A stretch of DNA of 64,000 nt from Candidatus Eisenbergiella merdavium. GTDB taxonomy: Bacteria; Bacillota; Clostridia; Lachnospirales; Lachnospiraceae. The notes under the pieces are model-generated. The model worked only from the letters and a program-made list of their open reading frames with translations. It searched no databases and was not told the origin of the DNA. Every line of letters starts with the position of its first letter. Within the stretch, counting starts at the first letter, position 1. A program made the position numbers and the translations under genes. Below, in pieces: positions 8,356 through 16,976 of the stretch. The stretch spans positions 1-64,000 of the forward strand of contig DWWS01000050.1 of the NCBI GenBank assembly GCA_019119595.1. Direction: 5' to 3'.

Positions 8356-9381
8356 ATGATCATCGTCATGAAGCCGCACGCGGCTCAAAGCAGTATAAAA
8401 GCAATTTCCGATTACATTCAGGGCAGCGGACTGAACGTCCATTTATCAGAGGGCACGGAGGTCACCATCATCGGCGTGGTCGGCGACAAGAACCGGCTTT
8501 CCACGGAAAATCTGATCAGCTTTAAGGACGTGGACCGCATCGTTCCGGTCACAGAGCCCTACAAGCTCGCCAACAAAAAATTTCATCCCGAGCCCTCCTC
8601 CGTCCGGGTGGGCGGCACCGTCATCGGCCCCGGCACGCTCACCGTCATGGCGGGCCCCTGCGCGGTGGAAGGCGAGGAACAGCTCCTTGGCGTCGCCCGG
8701 GCGGTAAAGGCGGCGGGAGCTACCATCCTGAGAGGCGGCGCCTACAAGCCGCGCACCTCTCCCTACTCTTTCCAGGGCCTTGAGGAGGAAGGGCTTCGCT
8801 ACATGCAGCTTGCCGGAAAGGAAACAGGGCTCGCCACCGTCTGCGAGGTGGTCAGCCACGAATCCCTGGAGGCGGCCGTCAAATATGTGGATATGATCCA
8901 GATCGGCGCGCGCAATATGCAGAATTTCATCCTTTTAAAGGAAGCCGGACGTTCCGGCCTGCCCGTCCTTCTGAAGCGGGGCTTAAGCGCCACCATCGAG
9001 GAATGGCTCAACGCGGCGGAATACATCATCGCGGAGGGCAATCCCAACGTGGTTCTCTGCGAGCGCGGCATCCGTACCTTTGAGACCGCGACACGAAATA
9101 CGCTGGATATCAGCGCCGTGCCGGTTCTGAAGGAAAAGACCCATCTTCCGGTCATTGTGGATCCTTCCCACGCATCCGGCGTATACAAATATGTCGCCCC
9201 TCTGGCAAAGGCGGCTGTCGCCTGCGGTGCGGACGGCCTGATGGTGGAGGTTCACGGCGATCCCGCCCACGCGCTCTCGGACGGCCCGCAGTCCCTCACC
9301 TTTGAAAAATTCGACGCGCTGATGAAGCAGCTGGCCCCCTATGCCGGGCTGGAGGGCAGAACCCTTCCGAAGGGAGAATGA
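8356..9381 (+). CDS. aroF: 3-deoxy-7-phosphoheptulonate synthase with N-terminal regulatory domain
   Basis: Condenses phosphoenolpyruvate and erythrose 4-phosphate to DAHP, the first shikimate-pathway step. The start at 8356 (MIIVMKPHA) follows AGGAAG; an upstream in-frame ATG lacks a good site. The first ~70 residues form a ferredoxin-like domain as in Thermotoga-type enzymes, where tyrosine or phenylalanine binding controls activity. The catalytic barrel follows, with AGPCAVE, LRGGAYKPRTSPYSFQG, IGARNMQN, KRG and a C-terminal DPSHASG metal/substrate segment. The next gene, prephenate dehydrogenase, starts 4 bases after the stop, indicating one operon for tyrosine supply. It is a type I-beta enzyme. 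Confidence 0.95.
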   Translation: MIIVMKPHAAQSSIKAISDYIQGSGLNVHLSEGTEVTIIGVVGDKNRLSTENLISFKDVDRIVPVTEPYKLANKKFHPEPSSVRVGGTVIGPGTLTVMAGPCAVEGEEQLLGVARAVKAAGATILRGGAYKPRTSPYSFQGLEEEGLRYMQLAGKETGLATVCEVVSHESLEAAVKYVDMIQIGARNMQNFILLKEAGRSGLPVLLKRGLSATIEEWLNAAEYIIAEGNPNVVLCERGIRTFETATRNTLDISAVPVLKEKTHLPVIVDPSHASGVYKYVAPLAKAAVACGADGLMVEVHGDPAHALSDGPQSLTFEKFDALMKQLAPYAGLEGRTLPKGE

Positions 9382-9385
9382 TGTC

Positions 9386-10498
9386 ATGAAGCCTTTAACC
9401 TGTTCCTTTTTCGGTCTTGGCCTGATCGGAGGCTCCATCGCGAGAGCCCTGCGGGAAGCCAGGCCAGACGCGCGCATCCTCGCCTGCGATATCCAGGAAA
9501 GCGCCCTTGCTCAGGCAAGGGCGGAGGGCGTCGCGGATGAGATCTTTCCCCGGCTCAACGATTCCAACGCTTCCGCCTTCTGCTCCGGCGACTATATCTT
9601 TCTCTGCGCGCCGGTTTCATACAACAACGAAAATCTCCGGTTCCTGAAAAAATATCTGCAGCCGGGAAGCATACTCACGGATGTGGGAAGCGTCAAGACC
9701 CCCATCCATGAGCTGGCAGAGCGGGAAGGCCTTTTGGGACAATTTATCGGCGGTCATCCCATGGTGGGAAGCGAGCGGGTGGGCTTCGCCAATTCCCGCG
9801 CCTCCCTTTTGGAAAACGCCTACTACATCCTCACTCCATCCGAAAGGGTGCCTGAGGAACGGGTCGGTGAATTTTCGGAGCTGATTCGCTCGCTCGGCGC
9901 AATTCCGCTGGTTTTTGACTGCAGGCAGCATGATTACATCACTGCCGCGGTAAGCCATCTGCCCCATGTGGTCGCTTCCTCCCTGGTCAATCTGGTCCGG
10001 GACAGCGACAGCGCGGACGGCCTTATGAAAATGATAGCGGCGGGAGGCTTTAAGGATATCACGCGGATCGCCTCCTCCTCCACCGTCATGTGGCAGCAGA
10101 TCTGCCTGACCAATTCGGTCAATATATCAGACCTGCTCGGTCAATATATTGAAAGCCTGCAGAAGGTAAAGGCGGAGATCGATGCAGGAGATGAAAAGGA
10201 GCTGTATTCCTTCTTCGACGGCGCAAGGCGCTACCGGGATTCCTTCATAGAGGCCCCCAGCGGCCCCATCAAGAAGGTGTATACCATCAATGTGGAAATC
10301 CCGGACGAGGCCGGCTCTCTCGCCTCTGTTGCCACCCTGCTGGCCTTAAACGGCATCAGCATCAAGAACATCGGGATCACCCATAACCGGGAAGTTGAGG
10401 AAGGCGTGCTTCGCATCGAATTTTATGAGCCGGAGGCCATTGAAAAGGCCGCTTCTCTTCTCACCGCCAGAGGATACGTGGTCTTTCTGAAAAAATGA
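9386..10498 (+). CDS. tyrA: Prephenate dehydrogenase with C-terminal ACT domain
   Basis: Oxidatively decarboxylates prephenate to 4-hydroxyphenylpyruvate in tyrosine synthesis, using NAD(P)+. The start at 9386 (MKPLTCSF) is preceded by AGGGAG inside the upstream gene's tail. An N-terminal Rossmann motif GLGLIGGSIA lies near residues 8-17. Family motifs DVGSVK, GGHPMVGSE and HLPHVVASSL follow. The last ~75 residues form an ACT domain (INVEIPDEAGSLASVATLL), probably the tyrosine-binding feedback module. At 370 residues it fits the ACT-containing class. It is co-transcribed with the DAHP synthase. Confidence 0.94.
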   Translation: MKPLTCSFFGLGLIGGSIARALREARPDARILACDIQESALAQARAEGVADEIFPRLNDSNASAFCSGDYIFLCAPVSYNNENLRFLKKYLQPGSILTDVGSVKTPIHELAEREGLLGQFIGGHPMVGSERVGFANSRASLLENAYYILTPSERVPEERVGEFSELIRSLGAIPLVFDCRQHDYITAAVSHLPHVVASSLVNLVRDSDSADGLMKMIAAGGFKDITRIASSSTVMWQQICLTNSVNISDLLGQYIESLQKVKAEIDAGDEKELYSFFDGARRYRDSFIEAPSGPIKKVYTINVEIPDEAGSLASVATLLALNGISIKNIGITHNREVEEGVLRIEFYEPEAIEKAASLLTARGYVVFLKK

Positions 10499-10513
10499 AC
10501 TTCTGCTCCATCC

Positions 10514-10555
10514 CAGCCGCCGCCCGGAGGGGAAGCCCTTAGGGGGCAGCGGCTG
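10514..10555 (+). terminator. Possible terminator hairpin after tyrA
   Basis: Arms CAGCCGC (10514-10520) and GCGGCTG (10549-10555) flank a GC-rich loop with further pairing. No U-tract follows, so it may act weakly or only protect the 3' end. Confidence 0.35.
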
Positions 10556-10625
10556 AGAGACTGCGGCATGGTCTGTATTTCCTGCTTCTCCTGCTGCGCA
10601 TGAAAAGCGCGATATTTTGGTGCTG

Positions 10626-11753
10626 TCAGCAGCCTTTCAGCCATCGGTTTATTAAGAACGCACAGAAATACGGAAATGTATGCACATCTTCACTGTACCC
10701 GATATTTCCTGCGCACAGCTTGATCCCCCATCGGATATCGCTGTATTTTTCACTGTCAATCAGTGTCCGCAGCGATTTAGACCGTCCGTTTGCCGCTTTG
10801 ACTTCCACAGGCACAAGACTTTCCTTTGTTCTTACAAAGAAATCCTCTTCCAGCGTAGAGTTTTCTTTCTTATAGTAGTATAATGCATATCCTGATTTGG
10901 CGAGCGCGTCGCCCACGATTTAAGGGCAATTCAGGAAATGACATACAGTAGCAGATATTGATCAGCCCTGCGTCCTGCAGCCACTCAATACAGCCTCTGT
11001 AATCCTTAAACCGGGCTCCATGAGCAACTTTTGATATCTGAAACTTCTTATTGTCTTTGGCAAGCTGCGGCGGGATCTGATTGAAAACATTTAATGTCCT
11101 CGTCTGATCCGGTCCCTGCGCATACTTTCTGATATCCTCCCGATAATCATTGATGAGCTGCCTCTGAATATCCAATGTCCCTTCGAAGGTTCCCTTGGCG
11201 ATATATTCCCGCACAACAGCCGGCATCCCGCCGAGAATACAGTAGTCAAGGAACAGCTCGCTACACATCGTCATCATGACAGAGCTGAGCGGCTTTTTCT
11301 CTGTCATGTGTGATAAAAGCTCCTCCGTGAAATCATCCCCGTATCCCTTCGCCCTCAGGAACTCCTCAAAGTCCATGGAATTCATCTCATATTCTTCTTT
11401 ATATCCCACGCTGTTGCTCTCAATCTGTTTATAATTGATCCCCAGAAGAGAACCGCTGCAGATCACATCATACCTGCCGTCTATGCGGAAAAATTTCAGA
11501 GCTGTTGCAATATCCGGGAAATCCTGTATTTCATCAAAAATAAAAATGCTGTCATTCTCTGTAAAACGCTTTGACGAATCAATGCGGGAAATATTTTTAA
11601 TAATATCATCCGTTTTGTATCCGTCCTCGAGTATCATTTTATATTTGGGTTCCTCAACAAAATTGATATAAATAACCTGTGCATAATTCGTATACCCGAA
11701 ACGGCAGACCGATTCCGTCTTGCCGACCTGCCTTGCCCCGTTTACTGCGTTCC
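10626..11753 (-). pseudogene. Decayed AAA ATPase/DUF4143 protein
   Basis: Fragments of the ATP-binding protein family with a C-terminal DUF4143 domain. The ATPase part has a Walker A GARQVGKT near 11712-11735 and a DEIQDFPDIA Walker B/sensor segment. An in-frame stop (11754-11756) precedes the Walker A, so the true N-terminus of about 25 residues is missing. Near 10914-10922 the reading frame jumps from PELPLN directly into IVGDALAKSG of the nuclease-like C-terminal part. Relatives have several dozen residues between these points, so an internal deletion with frameshift is likely. The C-terminal piece continues cleanly to 10626. No promoter was found. The family is often horizontally acquired and frequently decays. 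Confidence 0.85.
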
Positions 11754-11791
11754 ATCAACATTTTCGCAAAAAATGAGCGAGTTTTCTTTCG

Positions 11792-11840
11792 TTTTTACAT
11801 TTTCATGAGCGAATTATTAATATCTTTTTACATTTTCATG
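11792..11840. repeat. Short direct repeat between pseudogene and GH78 gene
   Basis: TTTTTACATTTTCATG occurs at 11792-11807 and 11825-11840 in an AT-rich intergenic stretch with related ATGAGCGA words. It lies at the truncated 5' edge of the pseudogene and may mark the deletion scar. Confidence 0.5.
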
Positions 11841-11873
11841 GGCATTTTACTTTAATATCATCTTTCCAGCTTT

Positions 11874-14618
11874 TCAGCACTCCTTCAGCATCCGCTCCAG
11901 CTTTTCCAGCAGCGCTTCTGCCTTCTCCCCGCCCAGCCGGGATGCGGCGGCTCTCAGCGGAATCCCCTTCAAACGTTCCGGAAGCTGAGTGATCTGCGGC
12001 ATCATGCGCACCAGAACCGCTTTTGCTTTCGGATTTGCCAGCAGTCCGGCAAGCGTATCGTCGATTGACACCCTCTGATGCATCGGTTTCGCGGTCCGGT
12101 AAGAAAACTCATAGGATCCGGTCTGCAGCTCCAGCTCCTCCTCTTCGCAGAAGGGCAGGCTCAGCAGGGCGCTGCATCCAAACGGAACCGTGACCTCCAG
12201 ATGCAGATGCTCGTCGTCCACGATATCCCAGTGTATTTTCCACAGGCCCGCCGCACTGTGGTAGCTGCAGTCCAGGTTTTTCAGCTCCCATACAGGAGAC
12301 GGCGCGAGGCGGGCTTTTGTAAATCCCGGCTCCAAAGGCTGGAGCCCGGCCAGATGGCGGAACAGCCACTCCGCGACGGATCCGTAGGCATAGTGGTTCA
12401 GGCTGTTCATGCCCGTAGAGCTGAAATGTCCGTTCTCATCCAGGCTGTCCCAGCGCTCCCAGATCGTAGTAGCCCCCATCCTCACTTCATGCAGCCATCC
12501 AGGATATTCCTCATTGAGAAAAAGCGTCTCCGCCAGATCAGACATCCCGTGTTCTGAAAGCACATTGCACAGAAGCGGCGTTCCCACGAAGCCTGTGTCC
12601 AGCTTATTGTCATTTGAGGCAAGCTTTTTCCTGAGATCCGCGGCTGTCCTTGCCGGGTCCGCCAGACCATGGCGCAGCGCGAGGAGAAGCCCTGTCTGGG
12701 TCGGCACTGCACATCTTTCGGTCGGCGTAAAATATTCATCCCTGATCCGCTTTTCCAGAGCATCCGCCAGCGTCCCGTATTTCACGGCTTCCTCAGAATT
12801 CCCCAGCACCTCTGCCGTCCGGGACAGGATCTGCGCGCTGTAACGGTAGTAGATATCAGCGATGAAGCCTTCGTCCGTGGCTCCTCTGCACTCCCCCGAT
12901 TCTCTCCTTATCCTGTCCAGCGCCAGCCAGTCGCCGTAGTGGAAGGCCTTCCGCCAGCCGCAGGCATTCCCGTCCACCTCCGTAATATAGTCCACCCAGG
13001 CTTTCATAGAGGCAAACTGCTCCTCCAGAATCGTTTTATCCCCGGTAAACAGGTACAGCGTCCAGGGAATGATCGTGGCAGCGTCTCCCCACGCAGAGGA
13101 GGTTCCCTGTATGCCGCAGCTCGGCACCACATTCGGCACCTGTCCGCCCCTCTCCTGCTGTTCCGTATCGATATCATGCAGATACTTGCGGTAGAAGACA
13201 TATGTATCCGCAAGAAAACAGGCCGTGGGCGCAAAGACCTCCGCGTCTCCCGTCCATCCCATTCGTTCATCCCTCTGGGGACAATCCGTCGGTACATCGA
13301 TAAAGTTATCCAGCCTGCTCCATTCAATATTGGAGATCAGCCTGTTCACCAGCTCATTTCCCGTCTCCAGATATCCGATGCGCTCCATCCGGCTTGTATA
13401 GCAAAGCGCGGTAAAGTCTTCGGGATCCGGATTTCCGACTCCCTCCACCAACACATAACGTCCTCCGAAACAGGTAAACCGGGGACGAAGGACGACAGGT
13501 TCTCCATCGGAAATGTATACGAATTCCTCTTTTGCCGTACGCAGGTTTTCCCGGCAGAAACATCCGTCCTGAAGCTGCTCTCCAAACCGCAGCCTGAGCG
13601 TTCTGCCTTCCGGGATCTGTACCCGGTAAGCAAAGCTCCCTGCCATATTCTGTCCCAGATCAAACACCGTCTCGCCCGCAGGCGTATGTAAGAGTACAGG
13701 CCTGAGCGTCTTATGGACGATGACCGGAGGGCTGTAGCGTCCCGTCAGAGGGGCTTTCGGGCAGTCCTCCTCCGGGCACAGGAGCGCCGGGACCGCGGCT
13801 GTTTCCGGCAGAGTGGCATCCCATTTTTCCCCGTCATAGATGTTGGAAAAGACGATCCGGCTGCGCCTCACCGTCCAGCTCTCATCTGTCCCGATCACCG
13901 ATTCCGTTCCGTCCTCATAGCAAAGGCGCACCTCAGCGATCAGTTTGAAGTCATCGCCGTAAAAACCTTTTTCAGACTTCTCGAATCCGAAACGCCCTTT
14001 GTACCAGCCGTTTCCCAGAGTTACCGCAAGAAGACCGCCCTCCCGAAGCAGCTCCGTGACATCATAGGTCTGGTACTGCAGCCATCCGTTGTAATTATTA
14101 CAGCCGGGGGAAAGATACTCCTCCCCGACCTTCACCCCGTCTATCTCAGCTTCATACAGTCCGAGCCCGCAGATATAAAGCCTCGCGGCCCTGAGCTTCT
14201 TTTCAGGCAGGATCATTTTTTCAAAAACGGGATGTCGTTCCTCGCCGCCGTCCGTATTCCGGCAGGACGGACAGGTGATCCACCTGCCCTCCCACGGCTC
14301 CTCCAGCTTTCCCGTCTCAAACCACTGAATGGGGCTTACCGCCTCTTCTCCGGCATCCGATCTCACCGCAACAGTCCAGTAATATCTCGTTCGGGGCGTC
14401 ATCATAATATCCGGCGTATACCCCAGGGCCGTAATATCCCCGTCAAATCCGCTGTCCCACAGGGGCTCTTTCATATCTTCCCGGAGAGAGACGGCCACCC
14501 GGCTTTCCGCCGCTCTTTTTCCCCGGCTTTCCTCCACGCACCAGGTAAAGACAGGCTTTGGGATACTGTATCCCAGGGGGGTGAAAATATGATTCGTCTT
14601 ACCGTTTGTTATTCTCAT
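11874..14618 (-). CDS. GH78 alpha-L-rhamnosidase with C-terminal helical module
   Basis: Releases terminal alpha-L-rhamnose from glycosides. It has 914 residues and no signal peptide, so it acts in the cytoplasm. N-terminal beta-sandwich domains (to ~residue 410) carry VFDLGQNMAG (318-327). The (alpha/alpha)6 barrel follows, with the GH78 acidic cluster DCPQRDERMGWTGD (445-458, likely acid D450 or E451) and TIWERWDS, whose E721 is the likely base. A C-terminal beta domain ends near 845. Residues ~851-914 are an extra helical tail (DTLAGLLANPKAKAV...RMMP) resembling modules in the GH3 and GH2-GH43 proteins upstream. It is the last gene of the operon, 12 bases after the GH3 stop, with AAGGGG before the ATG. 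Confidence 0.93.
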   Translation of the reverse strand: MRITNGKTNHIFTPLGYSIPKPVFTWCVEESRGKRAAESRVAVSLREDMKEPLWDSGFDGDITALGYTPDIMMTPRTRYYWTVAVRSDAGEEAVSPIQWFETGKLEEPWEGRWITCPSCRNTDGGEERHPVFEKMILPEKKLRAARLYICGLGLYEAEIDGVKVGEEYLSPGCNNYNGWLQYQTYDVTELLREGGLLAVTLGNGWYKGRFGFEKSEKGFYGDDFKLIAEVRLCYEDGTESVIGTDESWTVRRSRIVFSNIYDGEKWDATLPETAAVPALLCPEEDCPKAPLTGRYSPPVIVHKTLRPVLLHTPAGETVFDLGQNMAGSFAYRVQIPEGRTLRLRFGEQLQDGCFCRENLRTAKEEFVYISDGEPVVLRPRFTCFGGRYVLVEGVGNPDPEDFTALCYTSRMERIGYLETGNELVNRLISNIEWSRLDNFIDVPTDCPQRDERMGWTGDAEVFAPTACFLADTYVFYRKYLHDIDTEQQERGGQVPNVVPSCGIQGTSSAWGDAATIIPWTLYLFTGDKTILEEQFASMKAWVDYITEVDGNACGWRKAFHYGDWLALDRIRRESGECRGATDEGFIADIYYRYSAQILSRTAEVLGNSEEAVKYGTLADALEKRIRDEYFTPTERCAVPTQTGLLLALRHGLADPARTAADLRKKLASNDNKLDTGFVGTPLLCNVLSEHGMSDLAETLFLNEEYPGWLHEVRMGATTIWERWDSLDENGHFSSTGMNSLNHYAYGSVAEWLFRHLAGLQPLEPGFTKARLAPSPVWELKNLDCSYHSAAGLWKIHWDIVDDEHLHLEVTVPFGCSALLSLPFCEEEELELQTGSYEFSYRTAKPMHQRVSIDDTLAGLLANPKAKAVLVRMMPQITQLPERLKGIPLRAAASRLGGEKAEALLEKLERMLKEC

Positions 14619-14630
14619 GAGATGCCCCTT

Positions 14631-16976
14631 TCACTCTGCTTTACCCTTGCCGTTCATTCGTTCAAACAGCGCCTTCCACTCTGACTCCGGCACATCGGAC
14701 GCCATGCGCATCACCGTCTGCAGGGGTTCCGCCATCAGCCCCATATTTTTTGGCATCAGCTCCTTATACGGCATGGTTTCCTGCGCTTTGTCCATCCCCA
14801 TGCGGCTGATGACCGCATTTACCCGAGGCATCAGCTTTTCCAGAAACGCTTTCCCTTCCGGGTGCTCCAGCGCGTCACAGACAGGCGTCATGATATCGTA
14901 CTGTCTGCCGTCCGGCAGATACTCAGCCTCTGCCTCCACGGCTCTGCGCAACACAATATCTTCCGCCGATCTCCCGATCTGTATCTCGTAGCTTCCGCCG
15001 GCCACTCGCCAGCCGTGAGCCTCCTTATCCCAATAGGAAAACGCTCTCCTGTCAAGCTGAAATTCCACCTTCTTACTCTCTCCCGGCTCAAGAAATATCT
15101 TTTCAAATGCGCGTAGCTCACGTATCGGCCGGCGCACTCCCGTATCGCCGAGGGAAGTCCCCACATAGAGCTGTACCAGCGCCCTGCCGGCGCGCTCCCC
15201 CGTATTTTTCACATTTACTGAGACTTTCAGCTTTTCTCCCGCCTTATAGGTATTCCGGCTTACCGTAAGATCGCTGTATGCAAAGGAAGTATAGCTTAAG
15301 CCGTGGCCGAACGGAAACAGCACCTCCGCCTTTTTAGAGGTATAATAGCGGTATCCTACAAAAACACCTTCCGGATATTCCACACGGTCTCCCTCTCCGG
15401 GCCAGAACAGGTAGCTCGGATTATCCTCGAGCCGAAGCGGAAAGGTTTCCGCCAAATGCCCGGACGGATTTATCCTGCCCGTCAGCACATCCCATATGGC
15501 TTCATTGACCGCCTCGCCGCCAAGATAGGCCTCCAGGATGGCCGCCGGGCGGTTCGCCCATGGCATCTCCACGGCTCCGCCGTTTTCCAGTACCACCACC
15601 GTTTTCGGCTGCACCGCGCATACCGCCTCGATCAGCTCATTCCAGCATTCCGGCAGCTTCATCGTCCAGCGGTCGAACCCTTCCGACTCCATCACGGAAG
15701 GCACTCCGGCAAGAATCACAGCAACGTCCGCATCCTTTGCGGCGGCGACGGCCTCTTTCCGCTTCTCTTTATCTTCCTGCACATCGGAAAGCGTTCCGTC
15801 ATAATAACGGACGTTCTCCATGCCCGCCGTCACCTCCGGAAGAGACGGAACCCGCCATGCGTTCACCCGCGAGGAACCGCTGCCCTGATAGCGGGGCTCT
15901 TTTGCAAAGGTTCCGATCACAGCGATTCTGGCCCGGGGTGAGAGCGGGAGGATATTTCCCTCATTTTTCAGAAGGACCATGGACTCCGCCGCCGCCCGCC
16001 TTGCCAGCGCATGACCTCTTTCAAAAATTTCATCCTCGCATTCCGGCGCGCTTTTCTCCAGACAGTCCCCGGCGCATTCCTTCGCATCGCTTCCGGCGCA
16101 TCGGAAGATCAGGCCAAGCAGTTCTTCACAGCGCGCGTCCAGCTCCTTCTCGTCAAGCCGTCCTTCCCGCACTGCCTCCACGATCTCATTATCATGGGCC
16201 GCATCTCCCGGCATGGTCAGGGCGCAGCCGCTCCTCACGGCCGCCGTCCTGTCATGGACCGCCGCCCAGTCGCTGACGACAGCCCCGTCAAAGCCCCATT
16301 CATCCCTTAAAAGCGTCTTCAGATAATCCGCGTTCTCCGTGGCATATACGCCGTTGATCCTGTTGTAGGAGGCCATAACAGACCAGGGCTTCGCCTCCTT
16401 CACCACTTTTTCAAAAGCGGACGCATAGATTTCCCGCATGGTGCGTTCATCCGGCTGAGAGTTCTCCGTCCGCCTGCGGCATTCCTGATTATTCGCTGCG
16501 AAATGCTTCAGACACACACCGATGCCTTTTTCCTGGGCCGCCTTAACAAAGGCCGCGCCAAGCGTTCCCGAAACGAGCGGGTCTTCGCTGTAATATTCAA
16601 AATTGCGTCCGCAGAGCGGGCTTCTTTTGATGTTGATCCCGGGGCCAAGGATGACCTGTACCCCCGCCGCCTTCCACTGTTCGGCCATAGTTTCTGCCAC
16701 CTCCGCAGCCAGAGCTTTGTCAAAGCTGCTTCCGAGGGCACACTCCGCGGGAAAACAGGTGGCGGGAATACTCTCGTTTTTCCCCATGAAATCCTGAGCT
16801 CCCACCTGTCTGCGCAGGCCGTGCGGGCCGTCCGCCAGCTCGATGGACGCGATGCCAAGCCGCTCCACCGCCTTGGTGCGAAAGGTGGTTTCTCCGGAGC
16901 ATAAAGAAGCTTTCTCCTCCAGAGTCATCTGCGCAGTCAGTTCCTTTATCCTTTCCCGATCTGTATGATCACTCAT
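14631..16976 (-). CDS. GH3 family glycosidase with C-terminal helical module
   Basis: Retaining exo-glycosidase, most likely a beta-glucosidase or related activity, 781 residues and cytoplasmic (no signal peptide). The N-terminal barrel contains RSPLCGRNFEYYSEDP, KHFAANNQE and the nucleophile D236 in VVSDWAAVH. The alpha/beta sandwich has MVLLKNEG and the likely acid/base glutamate in ESEGFDRW. FPFGHGLSYTSF and a fibronectin III-like domain follow. Residues ~693-781 are an additional helical tail (LEHPEGKAFLEKLMPRV) matching the operon's shared module. The start at 16976 overlaps the GH2-GH43 stop by 8 bases (ATGAGTGA), with GGAGG upstream, indicating translational coupling. Confidence 0.93.
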   Translation of the reverse strand: MSDHTDRERIKELTAQMTLEEKASLCSGETTFRTKAVERLGIASIELADGPHGLRRQVGAQDFMGKNESIPATCFPAECALGSSFDKALAAEVAETMAEQWKAAGVQVILGPGINIKRSPLCGRNFEYYSEDPLVSGTLGAAFVKAAQEKGIGVCLKHFAANNQECRRRTENSQPDERTMREIYASAFEKVVKEAKPWSVMASYNRINGVYATENADYLKTLLRDEWGFDGAVVSDWAAVHDRTAAVRSGCALTMPGDAAHDNEIVEAVREGRLDEKELDARCEELLGLIFRCAGSDAKECAGDCLEKSAPECEDEIFERGHALARRAAAESMVLLKNEGNILPLSPRARIAVIGTFAKEPRYQGSGSSRVNAWRVPSLPEVTAGMENVRYYDGTLSDVQEDKEKRKEAVAAAKDADVAVILAGVPSVMESEGFDRWTMKLPECWNELIEAVCAVQPKTVVVLENGGAVEMPWANRPAAILEAYLGGEAVNEAIWDVLTGRINPSGHLAETFPLRLEDNPSYLFWPGEGDRVEYPEGVFVGYRYYTSKKAEVLFPFGHGLSYTSFAYSDLTVSRNTYKAGEKLKVSVNVKNTGERAGRALVQLYVGTSLGDTGVRRPIRELRAFEKIFLEPGESKKVEFQLDRRAFSYWDKEAHGWRVAGGSYEIQIGRSAEDIVLRRAVEAEAEYLPDGRQYDIMTPVCDALEHPEGKAFLEKLMPRVNAVISRMGMDKAQETMPYKELMPKNMGLMAEPLQTVMRMASDVPESEWKALFERMNGKGKAE

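Noticed and set aside
10626-11637. Two adjacent small genes in place of one pseudogene
   Set aside because: The two pieces are consecutive parts of one known protein family, separated by a frame change and missing segment, and neither has a credible start.
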